A DNA stretch of 64,000 nucleotides from Nepenthes gracilis (GCA_033239525.1 BSYO01000004.1:10020037-10084036); one strand, 5' to 3'; shown: positions 34,401 through 49,400, counted from the stretch's first letter. Notes: generated from the letters alone by a model not told the origin. A program made the numbers and translations.

Positions 34401-37400
34401 TGTGCTCCTATTCTGGGTTCCATGACTTTTCTCAGACAAAAAATTATTTTCAAAAAAGATGCTCCAAACTTCTGAAGTTTAATGCAACAAAATAACCCAT
34501 TAGCATTTCTAAGTAAACCATTTGGAGTAAAAACCAAGGGTTGTTAATTTAGCAATTATTGGCTATCTTAGTGGCAATACAGAAATGGAGACAATATCTC
34601 CAGAGCTTCCAATTTATCACTAAGACAGATCATCCTATCTTGAAATATTTGCTTGAATAGAGGGAGACCACAGCATTTCAACAAAAAGAGCCTCACAAAG
34701 CTATTGGTTTAAATTCAGACATACCGTTCAGTATAATAGAGTGAAGATAAAGCAGTTGTTCATGCTTTAACTAGACTGGAAGAAACTACTATAGTGCTGT
34801 TATTAATATGATTACTCCTTTGTGGGTGCAGGAGGTGATGCATAGTTATACTGATGATGCTTTTTCTGCATTCTTCATTTTGTCTCTTCCTGATAATATT
34901 CATAAATGACTAATTTTTGGTAAGAGATGAACAATGCCATATATAAATTTGGTAACTAAGAGCGAGGGGCTTCATTTCCAACATAGCTCTAATCTGTCTT
35001 GGTTGAATGCTTTTTGTGAAGAGAAAAGTTGCCTTTAAAGTGTTTGCTATCCCGATTTCTATCGTTCACCTTTTCAATTTAGTTGAATTCCATTCAACTG
35101 GATTATAAAGGTCAATCATCCTAAAATTATGATTTATTTCTTTTCGCAAATATTCACTTGTAACTTTTAATAGTTATTCATTCTGCACTTTTCTACCTAG
35201 CATTTACCATAGGCACAATAACTGGCACACCAAAGGTGCATCCTTTCCAGTCCTCTAGTATTAGGGAAAGATCTTCTCAATACTCTAACGCCCACATTAG
35301 ATATGAACTGAACTATCTCACGACGTTTAGATAGGCCGTAGTATGTTCCAACGGTTGGGCATTATCTCAATAATGAAAAATGCTAAAATAAAAAGGGGCA
35401 GGATCTTTGTTCAATATTTCTTTTATTATTATCCTTAGATTAGGACACATCTATTAAAAGTCGAGTGTACAATTTAAATGAGATAGATTATTTCAAATTG
35501 AAATAAGTTAGTCTTTGTTATTGAGATTATACAAAATCGTAGCCAGAAGGGGAAATAGGTTAATCTAAAAAAAAAGTATTCCTAAGGAAGTATTATGATA
35601 GTTATTATTAGCTCTAACCATGCCCAACTAGGCAAAAAGGAAAAGCCTATCCGTCAACCATATTTATCGTTGATCCTATGGTTAAGACTCCCTTCTCTTA
35701 CGATCAAGAAATTTTTAAATACAAGAATTCCATATATGTTAGCACTTTTCTAACCTCAGAGACAACATGCTCAGAACTCTACAAGCTTCCATTGTGGGTG
35801 GCCACTCAGACATATTTTTGGACCTATATAAGACTACACATATAGTTTTATTGGTCAAAACTTAAACAGACAATTCACCAAATTTTGCTTAATTGTGAGA
35901 TATGCCAACAGAACCAATCAGAAAGGCAGTTGCATCCAAATCTTCTCCACCCTCTATTTGTTCCCTTGCATCCTTGGAGCCATTTAACATTGGACTTCAT
36001 CAAAGGATTGTCCAAATCGTAAGGAAAAACCACTATTTTAGTAGTGGCTGACATATTTACAAAGTATGCTTACTTTATAGCCTTGGCGCATCCATTTACT
36101 GCAGCTCATATTGCACATATCTCCTAGAAAACATCACCAAGCTTCACGGAATTCCATCTAGAATCATGATTGATAGAGACGAAGTATTTACAAGCCTCTT
36201 TTGGCTAGCTTTTATTCAAGGGCTCGGGATCCCAATTGCACGAGTACTGCATACCACCAGCAAAAGGCCAAATTGAGGAGTAGACTACTGCTTGGAAACT
36301 TAACTCAGATGCATGAATGCATACAGGTTAAAGGAATTGGAAAAAATGGTTACCTTTGCTGAATGGTGGTATAACTCCTTTTATAATATCATTAATATGT
36401 CACATTTTGAAGCATCTATGGTTTTCCACCTCCACATTTGGAGAGTGATTTCACAAATGCTAATTCAGTTGCAGCATTTGAAAGCATGCTTCATGAGTGA
36501 AACTCTATTTACCAGTTTTTCAAAAAACAACTTGCAGAAGCAAAAAAAGGATGCTGAGTTTAATCCATTTACAAATGGAACTGAAAGAATACAAGGTTGT
36601 TGACATTGTTTACTTGAAATTACAACCATATCAGCAGTCCACCCTAGCACAGAGAAGAAACATAAAGCTCTCATCCAAGTATTATTAGAACATTTCCAAT
36701 TGAAGCACAAATAGGGTCAGTAGGTTAGACTTACATTGCCATCTCACTGCAAGCTACATCTAGCTTTCTATCCATCTGTTCTAAGAAGACACTAGGATCT
36801 AATATTGTTCCCCATCAGACTCTTCCTCATATAAAACAGGATGTAACATTTCTCAATTTTCATTCAGCAGCCTTAAAGACTAGAACTATTTGCAGGCAAG
36901 GAATTTCAGTTCCATAGTACTTGGTCCAGTGGACTAGTCTTTCAGCAGATGATGTCAGTTGGGAGACATTGAATTCATCATTAAGCGATTTCCATCTACC
37001 CACCCTTGATGGCAAGGTTGACCCTGCGCTGGGTGCAGTTTTTATGATCCAAAGCACTATTTAACACAACTTGGCACCAACAGATTAAGGAGGACAGCAA
37101 CGCATTCGAATTAGCCAAACATCACATGCCAAGATGCAGCCAAGCCTAGCAGATCAGCAAGAAGGAGAAGCAACAGAACTTGTTAGATCTGTTGAGGAGA
37201 CAGAAGGAGAAGCAGCATAAGTTGTTTGATCTGTTATGGAAACCAAAGGAGTATAGATTCTACATGTAGGATGCAGTAATTCATTCCAACTTCCTGTTTA
37301 TAACTAGAAAATTGTATTCAAAGGGGTAATGTGTTGTATTGAGGGCATGATATGAATAAGAATTGATCTTTTAATTTGTCCAACTGTAATTCTGCTGCTC

Positions 37401-40400
37401 TTCTCTTTCCTTGCTTCCTCTCTATTCTCAATTCTTTTTCCCCTTATGCTTCTTCTCAAGCTTCTTGTGACCAACTAATCGATCAATATATCACAGTGGT
37501 CAACAAAGAACTTCTAGTGTGAAAATGATTTTGCGGCGAAGTCCATAAAACAAGTCAATCTCCATTATTCCTCTTAATATTCTTTAGGTATTTAGTACAG
37601 TGACATTGTTTTCAGAGGGAAGGAATTGCGTTTGTCATGTTTTACTTGGGTTGGTTTAACTTGTATATTTTCTGGGTTAGGTGAACTTTTTCTCTTAGCA
37701 GTACACCAATTACCAACTAACTTGAGAATTTGCATCTGGGCAGTTGGTGTTTTTTCGTTTTTTGGCACTTTCTCAGCACCCCAATACTAAATTATATCAA
37801 AAAACAGAAGTGGTATCACATGCAAATATTTACACATTTCAAAGCTTAATTTTTAACCAGCACAGAATATACGCAAAAATACAACACACACGATGTTTTC
37901 TGCAATAAATGTTTTTTATTATCATGTCCACACTAGTTCGAAAACAAACTCTGAAATACATTGGTATGTAAGTTAACTTCAAATAACAACAATCCAGTGT
38001 GAATGATTCTATTTCTTTAAAAAAATGATGTCGTTATTTAATGGTTGGTATTGCATGTTGGATATGTTGGGGAAAAATGGTGTCAACGACACACTAGGAA
38101 CACACACACACACAGCCGTGATGAATAAGGTAGAAGAAGAGAACACCAAGATTTACGTGGAAAATCTTTCTCAAATAAAGAAAAACTACGGGACATTTAG
38201 CCTACAAACAAAATCCATTATATGAGATTGGTTACAAAAAACCACACGGCTACACAATCCCTAGAGGCGAAACCAAAGAACAAAGCACGATAATACAAAG
38301 ACTTCACATTTTGTTTTTCACTCACTGCTCTCTCTTTTCTTCACAATCTTTCGCTTCACTCTCAACTCATACAATTATATCTCTCACACAGAGTTCAAAA
38401 TGTATACACACATATATATATACATCTTCAGGCAAACGAGTAACCACCTACTCAACGTGGTGGTTGCGTGCACAACTCCCAAAGCCTGCAATAGCCGGCG
38501 CATGCTCTGCTCTGCAGCAGATGGCACATGCATGCTTCTTTAGGTTGGCTTGTCATCTTTCCAGAGACGACGTCTTCCAACTACCTAATCAGGGAAGTCA
38601 ACTGTACGCTTTTTGCAGAAAACAGCTGCTCAGAATGCCTATTCTCAGTAGGTCAACGACCCGTTGACCATCTTCTTTTCTTAACCGGTTAACACTCCAT
38701 TGACCAACCAGTCGTCCTTCAGTTGCCTTTACTGTGCAAGTAACAAGTCTGCACTTTCAGAGTTCTTGGGCAATGCTGAACAAGTTCGTGGACCAACATC
38801 TGGTCAATCAGCATGTTGACCGGAATTCCTTGCGTCTATACTGTAGAGTTTGCGGACACTTAGCGCACAAGTCCACGGACTTGGACACACAAAGTCCTGG
38901 TCCTCTATACAAGTTCTCAGACCACGAACAACTCCACACAGGAGTGACTCCAACAGGATATTATAGTCAAATTCCAAAGTCTGATGCATACACTACTGTG
39001 AACAATAACCAACTTGTGTTTGCAATAAATTGGCTTGTAGAAGGTTGAATGATCCCCTTTTAAAAGTTGTTGTTATCTGATGGTCAGTGTTGCATGTTGG
39101 ATATTATAGTCAAATTCCAAAGTCTGCTACATACACTATCATGACCATTAACCAACTTCATGCACTCATCCACATACAATGGCCACATAGCAAATCATGA
39201 AGGAGAAATCGCCTTAACTAACACATATTAAATAGGATGCAAAATGAATAAGTTCAATCACTCAGAAATCTCAATTCACAAGAATAATCAATGCTGACAC
39301 ATTAAGAATAGAATATTTAGTACCTTCAACTTTCCCGAGGAGAATAGATGAAATAGCTTGTCCAGATGCTGTCTCCACAAGCCACTATATTGCACGAGGA
39401 AGAAGCCAGTCTAGAAACATAGCATTTTAATGATAAACAAATCATATATCATCGCGACTCAAATTTGCAAACTTCAAATCATCTTGATTGAAGAAACTTG
39501 TGACAGAAATAGATGGGAGGAATAACTGTTATGTATGACGACAAATAACTTAGACAACAAAACTGAAGCAAAACCTAACATAATTGAGTCCCAAACTGTC
39601 ACTGAGGTAGGCTAAAGTGTGGATACTTCATATTTTCGTCTCTTTCAAAGGTCTTCATGAAAATGACATCGACATTGAAGGAGACAACTACAGATTAATA
39701 TATTTGTATCATTACAGTTGAATTGTATCAATATCAGCATTAATTGCCACACATATTGATATCATATGTATTGGAGAAAAATTATATTTTATCCATGATT
39801 ATACAAAAACCGAGTTATATAATAAAATTTGACAGTGTTCAATCATATTTTTTCAATATTTGAAGGGTTAAAACCAATTTCATTCAATGGAATCAACACC
39901 TGAATATAAATATTACACTAGGAAGTAACCAGATGATGAAAGTAATATTCATCAATATATTGCTTATCAACCGATACTTTGTTCCATGAGAACAAACAAA
40001 CCATCATTGCATGGTAAAACCCTCCAAGAACAAAGAACAATATGTGACCTAGTACACGATGCTTCCATGTCATAAGGTCTGATGAATGGGTTAAATTTAC
40101 GGAAATAATGCAATCAAAATTGAACAAAACCATGGGTTTCTCACCATCAGTTCACATGAATTAGAAGGAATGTATGCCACCTTACAATGACGTTGTAAGT
40201 TTAGGAACTCAATCCCATATATTGGAATTTATAAATGGACCAAAATACTTTAAAATAAAATGCAAAACTCTTTTCTTTTAGGAGAAAGAGGGAATGTTGC
40301 AACTGAATGAGAGAATCTCCTATTAACAATTGTTTGGTTGTTGCTCTTAGGTGAGTCAAAATTTTGTACATAGAGTATTAGTAAATTACCTTAGACAACC

Positions 40401-43400
40401 CAAAGATTTAGGATAAATACTACAATAATCATTCACTGATATATGCAATCTCACTTTATTTTTTTTTAAATCATATATCCTTTCTTGTAGACTATGAGTC
40501 ACTCAATGGGCCCAAAGTAAAGAATCTCATGGTCTGAAAAATCATTTTACCAATTAGATCTATAGCACAGCTATGACCAAACCTCCAAAAGTTCACATTT
40601 GAAAAAATATACATCCTTTCCTAGTAGAGCAACAACTGCCATTTAAGTTGTCCAATATAATATACTATTTTATTGTAAAAGGTACAAAAGCATTTTTTTG
40701 ACTCACCTAAGAGCACCCAAAAAATAGAGACGTGTTATGACCAAATCCCAATGAAAATGAAATTCTCAGTAGCATACATACCAGAGTTTGGCTTTTTTTC
40801 AAAAGTTTCTCACATAATCCAGGATAGTTGTGCGGCTCCCATCCGTGCTCATGTTGATACTGTATATTAAAAAATGATTAATTGTAGGATGTTTGGAGAG
40901 TGACAAGGAGAAAGAACAATAACTCAGCAACCAGGATATCAAACTTCGGAAAATATCTTCTGAATTAACTAGTCAATTTTAGGTACGTAGTGAAAAATGT
41001 GAAAACAATAATAGACACACCAGAAAGCCAATCATGTTATAATTCCAACCTCAGCTTTTACATTGCTTTCAAAACCCAAGTGCAGTAATAAAGAAAAATT
41101 TGACTATACTTCAATCTTTGAAGGGTGTCACCTTACAAGAAGTAGAATTGCATATTATAATTTGTACAGCCAACTCCATGCAGCTGGACTCAAGGCTTCG
41201 TAAATTGTTGTTGTTATAATTGCATGCACTTACATAAATTCATGTCTTAGAATGTTGTGTTTATGTGTAAGATATTTTGGTCATTATAATATATTGTAAA
41301 TACATCTATACATATGTGTGAATACTGAATACACCAACCCTAGAGATGAGGGTTTTCTATGATTTCCTTGAGAAAAATCATCTCTCTCTCTCCTCTTTTC
41401 TTTTTTCTCATAATTTTTCAGCCTACAAATCTGTTCTTCATTTGTGGCTTTTATTGTAATACCCTGATATTTTGGGTTGGACGCTTCATACTAAATTGAT
41501 GAAAATTATTAATTGTGGTCATGTTTTAAAGTCAATATTGTATAATTAAGTCAAACTGATTTTCGAAGAGTCGAGACATATTTTTAAAGTAAAATCCTTA
41601 TTTGAGTGAATTAGAAAATTTAATATGAGATATAAACATTATTTTCAAACATAGTAGTTAAAAATTAATAACACCATCGTATCAGTAATAATAAAAGAAG
41701 AAAATAACAATAATAATATAATTTTATAATAATAAAATATAATATTATTATTAAACCTGCATTGCCTCCTCACACTTCTCGATCCTTCCTTAGCCACATT
41801 TCTTCCATCTCTCTCTCTCTCTCTCCCATCTGGCAACTCTCTCTCTCTCGTTACACTACCATCCAACACACTCCTTCTCTCACTTCTCTCTTGAAGCTTC
41901 CTCAACTGCTTCGTCGTCTTCCTCTTCTCTCTCTTCTTCTCTCGGCATCCTCTAACAACTTGGCCGTTCCATTATTCCATTTGAATTTTCCCTAACAAAA
42001 AAATCCTAACGGATTGCAATCCATTTCAACCGTCTGATTCCCTCTTTCCCTCCAAAATTTCTGCTCCGTGAGTCTATATAAGTACCAATCCAATGAGGAT
42101 AGAGGCGCTGGAGAGTGGAGTCGAGCCGAGAGAGAGAGAGAGAGTAGAAAAGGGGTTCTACTGCCTGGCATCCATTAGCTGCCACCGAGGTGCCCTCCTT
42201 CTTGTGGCTTGATTTTGCTACTAAAGCTCCATCAACAGAGAAGAAAGAGTAAGGCTGGGCTTCTGTTATTATTGCTATCGCCGTCGTTAATCGGTGCCAG
42301 AGAAAGTGTCTCCAGGACTGTTAGAAGCCGCCACCATTGCTAACCCTCACCGTTGCTATAGTGTCATCGCAAATCAGGCAAGTGAATTCCCTTACTTTTG
42401 CTAATGGGCAAAAGTGAGGATTGGTTTGGGACTCGGGTGTATAACAGAAAGCTTGGGACGTATAAATATATGATGGGTGTAATCGTATGTATTTATTATT
42501 ATATGTGGGTAGATGTACGTTTGTCTATATGTACGTATGCAGTAGTATGGTACGTGTATATAAACAAGTATATTACAATGTATATTGAGATGTGTGTGAG
42601 TGCTGCTGAGTGTGTGTGTAGCCATGTGTTCTGGCAGCAAGAAGATGTAATGCTGTATGTGTGTGTGGGTGTATGGGTGTGAGAGAACTGCTGTGGGTTG
42701 TGCAGCTGTGGGTGTGTATGCATATTGTGTGCAGTGTGGGTGTGCAGCGGTGTGCTGTGTGGGTGTGCAGCGGTGTGCTGTGTGTGTGTATAAGCCATGG
42801 GTGTGGGGTGTTTCGGTAGTGGATGTTGTGTGCTGGCTGAGTGAGTTAGTGTGTGGTAAATGTGCTGGCGGTGTGTGTGTGTGTAAACTAGTGTGAGTAT
42901 TGGGTATGTGTGTAAGCTGGCAATGGTGTATTAAAAAAAAATCTGGCAGCGTGGGTGTGAGTGGTCATGTGTGGGTGTGAGTGTATATATATATATATGC
43001 ATGAGAACATAGACGAAAGTGCGTGTGGAGGGCATTTACAATTTGTGTGTTGTATTTAGAAATATATGTTATCTTGGTCCATGTTTGTAGGTATGTATAT
43101 TGTATGCTGGTTATGTGAAGAAATTAATAGTGCTGATTAATTGATTAGAATCTTAAAAATAAAAATTATCTGGAGTGGGATTTAAATAAAAGTGGATATT
43201 GTTGGCCTTAATTTGATGGTGTCATGTGGGTGAGTCGTTTATTGTCTATGGCCTTAGAATTAAGTTTAGTAAATTGGTAACGGTAATACCTTTTGATTTA
43301 AATCAGTTGAACGGACTTAAGTGGTGATACATTGGGTAAATGCTTAAGTGACAAAGGAGCTGGAATAGTTTTGGTCTAATAATAGATATAAATGTTTAGT

Positions 43401-46400
43401 GGTATGGTATGGAGTCGTATGACTTGGGGGCTATCGTGGGCTAGTGGATTGATAAAATTCAAATATATTTTTATATTTTCGAATCTTACCTATTTCGTTG
43501 GTGATAGTTTTCTTTGTGTTAGTCTTGATAACATGTGTGCAGTCCTTGTTAGGACCGAACTCCGTTTCTATCTTTGTAATTACAAAGCCTTGTTTACGTT
43601 ATACTTGATTGCGTGAGTATTTGGATTACTGGCTTCTTACGATCAAGGTTAAGGAGAGTATATAAAAACATTTAGGTATCTAGTCGAATGGGAGGCTACG
43701 GTACCTTAGTGTGGTCTATACTTATCCGATGCTGATTTCTGTGTCATGATGATAATAAGGTATATTGCCTAGTGTTGTGGAATACTTATGGCCATGTGAC
43801 CATCGTAGAGCATGATACCGAGAATATCATGGCGGGAGATAGTAGATTTGACATATAGAGATGCCTGCCGTACCATATCGAGTTGGAAGATGAGCATGTT
43901 AATGAAATCATCCATACCTGATTGAGACAGGTGATAAGTGTGCGAGTGAGATCTTTCGTACCTGGTTGAGTCGGAGGATGATCACGCTGGTGAGACTTCT
44001 GTGCTTGGTTAGGCAGAGTCTCCATGGACCACGGGTTTTGGTCAGAGGTTAAACTTGCAAGTATCAATTTGCTCATGCAAGTACCCAACTATTAGAGATA
44101 TACACGGCCTTTGGTTCACAGTGGTGGGATAAGATTTAGGAAGTTCTTTGTGATATCTTGTTATTGATGATACCTTATGTGTTTTGAATTCACTGGAATC
44201 CATGAGTTGTATCTCAGCAGAATCCATGTGCTGGATTCTATGATATCCAAATTCGGTGGAATCCATGTAGTTTATTATTATTCAGTGTTCAAGTTGTTCA
44301 CGCTAACATTTGGCCGAGGGAATCCCTGGCTATCTTTTGACATCTGATTTTGGGAGATTTTCACTTATTTATTGGTATTCTTACTATATTTGTGATACAA
44401 AGGTCGGGTATGACTAATCTTGTTTTTGCTTTGAGTAGTGTTTATGACGTGTTTTGGTTCTTCGGATGTAGTTAGATTTTTATATTTATGATGCAGTTTT
44501 TATATCCTTGATATTCGAGATATTTATTATTTATTATGTATTTTTTATTATTATCACGTGTTGGGCATCTGACTCACCATTACATTTTATTGGCTCCAGA
44601 TTGAGTTGATTATACAGTACAAGCCGAGAGATCCTACCTTTGTTGCAAGACTTTCAGGTAGAGAGGATTGTGAAGGTTAGATGTTATCCTCCAGTAGGAG
44701 ATAGACCAGATATGCTATTGACGGAAGTTTGGGTAGTTTTCCTTAGGGCTGCAACTCGTGATCTTTAGTAGTTTTTATTTTAGGACATTTACATGATATA
44801 TTAATGAATTTGGTAGTAGCTTAATTGAATTGTATTACAATTATAATGGATTATGAATGATTTTAAGTTTTGAAGTTTTTTTGTGCATGAGCGGTCCGAG
44901 CTATATTTGAAGTTTAGGGCTCGGGTCGTCACATTTATGGCTTTTACTTGGTTGCATTCCTCTGTGGCTCGAGGCTCCCTTGCCTCTACTCTTTCACTTG
45001 CTGCAGTTGCATCTCTTCTCTACGCTCGTCATGGATGAAGCAAATGGATCATCAATCTTTAGATGTCTCTTTTTGTGATTTGCGTTTATTACTGTTAAGG
45101 CTAGAATTTTGGTGAATTTGCTTTGTTTTGGTTGTTGGAAAAATTCATCTGCATTGTCTATTGTTGTCTACTAAGTTAGTATTGTGATTTCTCATCGACT
45201 ATTAATGATCACTTGACATGGAACAGATGAATCACAAGCATTAATTCAAAGATTGTTTCTTCCAAGTCTCCTCAGATTATCAATTGTCGACTAGATTGGG
45301 GAAATTATCAGCATTGCAAGAAAAAGATACAACTTGCTATCTGCGAAGTCAGTGAGGAGGATCACCTCATTGACAATTCTTCCTGCTCTCAATCTATCCC
45401 TTATTAAGGCAAGAACCCAATTTCGTGAAAATACTCCCGTTGATTAACTCAATGGTGCAAAGGGCGGCTGTTTTACAAATTCTGTAAAGGACTTGTAGGA
45501 TGATCTTTCAGTCTAGAAAACATGGCATGTCCAATTTTTTTATATCCAAGTTTTTATCGAAGGCCATTCTATATAACCTTGCTCGGATGAGATTTGAATT
45601 TAAATCTAGTAAATCATAGTTTTTTTTGTGGGGTCTGAGGTGACTACTGCGAGTAAAGTACTTTCTTGGATTTTGCATGTTGACAATGATGCATCAAGCT
45701 TTGTATAATAGGTTTAGCTTCTTTAGTGAGCCATGCATCGTCAAATGACCGAGGTAGTGGCTGTGGAGTAAGCTGTGGTGATGGTTGTAGTCATGTATGC
45801 AAAACTGACTCGTTTTTATTGGGGTGAAGTTAATTGCAAACAAAAAAGCACCAGAAGTTACTTGGGAAGCCAAGTACAACTTCCTATTATTATGCCACTA
45901 CAGCTTCTAATGTTGAAAAAGCACCCTTCCTGCCCATGCTAGATTTTCAAAAGAAATTGCTATCTTGTTGGCAGAGGATTATTTACGATCACTTTCTGGC
46001 TAGGCTCATCCTCTACAAGTTCTTGTTTATATAGTTAATCCCACATCTGGTCTCTCAACTCTTCTAATCATTATACCGTTTATATAATTGTTACACTATA
46101 TTCTTCCCTACTTGTTGTAAATATAAGGAAATTACGACAAGAATGATTGTTACTAGGGGGTTGACTTGAGTCAGGATGTATCCATATGTTGGACGAAGGA
46201 CCAATACCTACTATTTGTTCCAGTGTCATTCCTATACATCTTAAGCTTAAGTGAAAACTAGCTCTACCCTTAATATTCAGCCTAAAAAGGTTATGTCCAC
46301 ATCTTATTTCTGTTACTAACTGATTTTATAAGTCATATTAGATTGCTAACCTATAATCAACAAATGAGCATCCACTCCTTTTGAGATAGTTCACTTAGTT

Positions 46401-49400
46401 GTCAAAGGAACTTCTCATGTTCAATCTAAATTGGTGCTATTTTTGTCATTTATTATCACAACTAGATAAAAATTACTAAAAAATTGTTTTCAGTTATTTG
46501 CTATTTTTTGTGCATTTTATACTAAAACTTAAAATTAGTTTTGTACCTATATAGGTATTTTAGAAAGTGATAATGCCCATTAGTATTTTTCTGCTTCCTT
46601 TTATTTGATTATATCCCAACATGGGTTCTTCATCCACCGTCTATTCCATTATCCCAGATAGAATAGAGCGGGAGAGAGAGAATAGATACTTGTTGGATGT
46701 TGCAACAGCTCTATTCTGAATGAGATTTCTAAAAACCCTTCGGAGTGTGCTAGTGTTGTCTCCTTGTTGCCTCATTAGTCGAATGCCATCAACTATACAT
46801 TAGAGGGAGATTCCACATTATGCTTTTTATTCATGGAAAGCAATTATATTCTCTAACCCAAGGATTATTGATCATGCATATTATATTCACGATGTATAGA
46901 CACAGAAGAGTAAATTTTGAGCAAAGTCTTGGGGATACATTTTTTTCATGGATGCACTTAGAAATGGTATTAGTGTTTTAATTTTTAGTTAGGGCAACTT
47001 CTAATGTCCTCTAGTGTTATTTTCAAAAATCTAGTCCTGTTTATTCTAAGGTCTCTTTTACTAGCTCGTCTTCTAATCCACATTATGGGTGAGGATATTA
47101 TTTTCCACAAGGTTGTTTAAGCATTTATGTCTTGCCTCCTACGGCATCTATCTTGCTATCACTCAAACCTATGTTTGTGGTGTTCGTTGGGCATTTGGTT
47201 TCCCTCATGTAGCACCTCTTGCGCTCGCTCTATTAAGCTGGTCTTACCCATCCACATGCCCTACACTTCATCATTAGGAGATTAATTTCGTTATTCAGAA
47301 TGCCCTCCAAAAGCGTCCTAATAGAAGTGCTCAATTTCCTTTGTCTGTTCCTTAAACATATGTTGGCATTTCGTCATTACTAACTTTTGTCCATACTCAA
47401 TTCTATTGGTTTGCATCTATATATTACAGAAGGAGTTTCTAACCTTGGTTGGTAGGCCGCCATAGAAAAATAGATGAATGCTTTTCAATAGAATTAGACA
47501 TTAGACTAGTTCCCTTACCTTCAGGGAAGAAGCCCATTGGTTTTACCTAGATTATATGATGAAACTACATCGATATGGACTAAAAGCTCATTAGGTGGCT
47601 AAGGGATATACTTGGAACCTTGGACATATAAAGTAAACTAAACAGACGTATTTTCTTGGGTAGCCAAAGTGAACTCCACAGAAGTATTTTCTTGGGTAGT
47701 CAAGCTAACTTTTCTTTTACTTCTTATTTCTCTAGCTGCTACTAATTGATGGTTTTCGCATAAATTAGATGTTCAAAATGCATCTTGATAAGGTAATCTT
47801 CATGAAAAGGTTTATTTGGAGAAATCACCTAAGCTCTCACGGGATCTATGTTTGTTTATTGGTTAAATTAATCAATACATGGTTTGAAATAGTCCCAATG
47901 GTATTGGTTTGATAGATCTTGTAAGTTACGCCAAAATTTGGGATTTTCTGCTATGGCGGTGATCATTCCATGTTTTAACATCATCCTAGTGTTAGATGTA
48001 CATGATATATTGATCGATATTTAAAATATCAGCTAATATGTTCAATATTTAACCAATATATCATCGATATTTTCTTATCAATTTATAATTTTTAATAATT
48101 TTTTAATGATATATTTGATATTAATACGTATTGTCTGATATTGACAGGGACGCGATCAATACCAATAGAGATATTTTCATATATGGATGATATACTGGTT
48201 CTTGATACCAACATTAATAGAAAGATCAAAAATGGTTTCAAACCAAAATACAGGAGTTAGCGATAATTACACAAGATTGAAGTGGCTATGTACTTCATGG
48301 CATCTTACTTTCACAAAGGAAATATCACTTGATTAGCTTCAAAATATAAGTACAAAGTGGCAAAACCCTATAATACACCCATGTATCCAAGTATGAATTA
48401 ATTCCAAATGATAGGGAACTATTTACTAAACTACTATAATCCTAATAAGTTGGAATTTGAGAATCTTAATTATCTTGTTGTGACACGTATAGATATTGAC
48501 TTCTCAACAAGTGTTCAAAGTCAATTTATGTCACCTTATCATGTTCCACTTTGGGAGACTGTAATGTGCATTTTGAGATATCTGAAGAGTAAATCAGGAC
48601 ACGGCTTACTTTATAGTGATTATGATCACAATTGAATCGAGGGTTTTTAGATGCTTGTTGGGCCATGGCACTATACAATTAAAATCTGGCTACAGGCTAG
48701 TGTTTTTTTTTTTTGAAGGCAACCTTGTTCCCAGAAAAGTAAGAAACAAAATGTAGTAGCTAGATCAAGATTAATGAAAAATAGCGAGCAATAGAACATG
48801 TTATATGTGAAGCAATGTAACTTAAACAATTACTAGGTGCACTTAGGTGCAGGAGTTTCGCATCGTGTAAATTATAGTATGTAATCAAGCTACCAGCCAG
48901 ATTGTACTAGTCTCATCTTTCAACATATGACGGGTGAGGATTGGGGACCTGCTAGAAGATATTTTCAACATGTCCTTGATTGGAGTATATATTTATAAAA
49001 AGTTACGTATAATAAATACCTATGATCCAACTTATAGGGAAATGTTAATGTGGTTTTTATATGTGGCTAATTTGATCATTATATATATTATATATAGAAC
49101 TATAATATATTTGAATACACCCAACCTTAGAGATGAGGGTTGGGTGTATTTGTAAAAAAGTTTTCTCATATTTTCCTCTAAGTAGCCACCTAACTTCCCA
49201 CTCACTTCTCTTTTCTTTCCCTTCTACAATATGCACGTATTATGCGTGCACACAACATCTACATGATATGTTTTAATTACTAAAAAAATTCTTGCCGTTC
49301 CAGTTCTTTCCCCACTACAAATGGCATTTGCGGAGGCCATAACCTGAATGAGCCCAAAGAAGGAAAATTCCAGCCAACAAGCCAAGTTATGCATAACGTA

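Larger units (their letters stand above)
26310..37440 (+). mobile_element. Chromodomain Ty3/gypsy element with nested insertions
   Basis: LTR-like sequences at about 26311-26530 and 37034-37440 share a GATCCAAAG start and the AGCCAAAC, AGCAGCCAA(A/G)CCTAGCAGATCAG and AGAAGCAACAGAA blocks. Between them, in plus-strand order, lie gag, zinc knuckle, RT, RNase H, integrase and a chromodomain-like tail, all broken by stops. A 2.9-kb solo LTR (29537-32459) and a probable TIR element (33463-34345) are inserted. The 5' LTR seems to be shortened, and exact outer ends and target duplication could not be found. It sits in the NQR D-E intron, opposite in strand to the gene. Confidence 0.75.
41455..44933 (+). 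mobile_element. 3.5-kb solo LTR (Ty3/gypsy type) with perfect TSD
   Basis: Starts TGTAATACCCTGATATTTTGG and ends CTCGGGTCGTCACA, flanked by the perfect duplication TTTAT (41450-41454 and 44934-44938). TGTAA.ACCC to GTCACA ends are typical of large LTRs of Tekay/Del or Retand-like plant elements. It contains a TATA box (TATATAAG, 42074-42081), a GA-rich leader, and a long GT-rich tract, and no internal region. Open frames inside (for example 42398-42896) come from the GT-rich tract and are not proteins. Confidence 0.92.
41253..49240 (+). mobile_element. Decayed Ty1/copia element with nested solo LTR
   Basis: LTR starts at 41253 (TGTTGTGTTTATGTG) and 49043 (TGTTAATGTGG) share the CATTATA(A)TATATT block, AATACACC(A)ACCCTAGAGATGAGGGTT and a pyrimidine-rich tail. 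In between are gag, RT and RNase H remnants in copia order. A 3.5-kb solo LTR (41455-44933) lies at or near the end of its 5' LTR, and a GATAT repeat sits in its RT. Outer target duplications were not established. It lies in NQR intron B-C, opposite in strand to the gene. Confidence 0.75.

Noticed and set aside
42398..42896. Cys/Val-rich open frames
   Set aside because: They translate a GT-rich minisatellite within a solo LTR.
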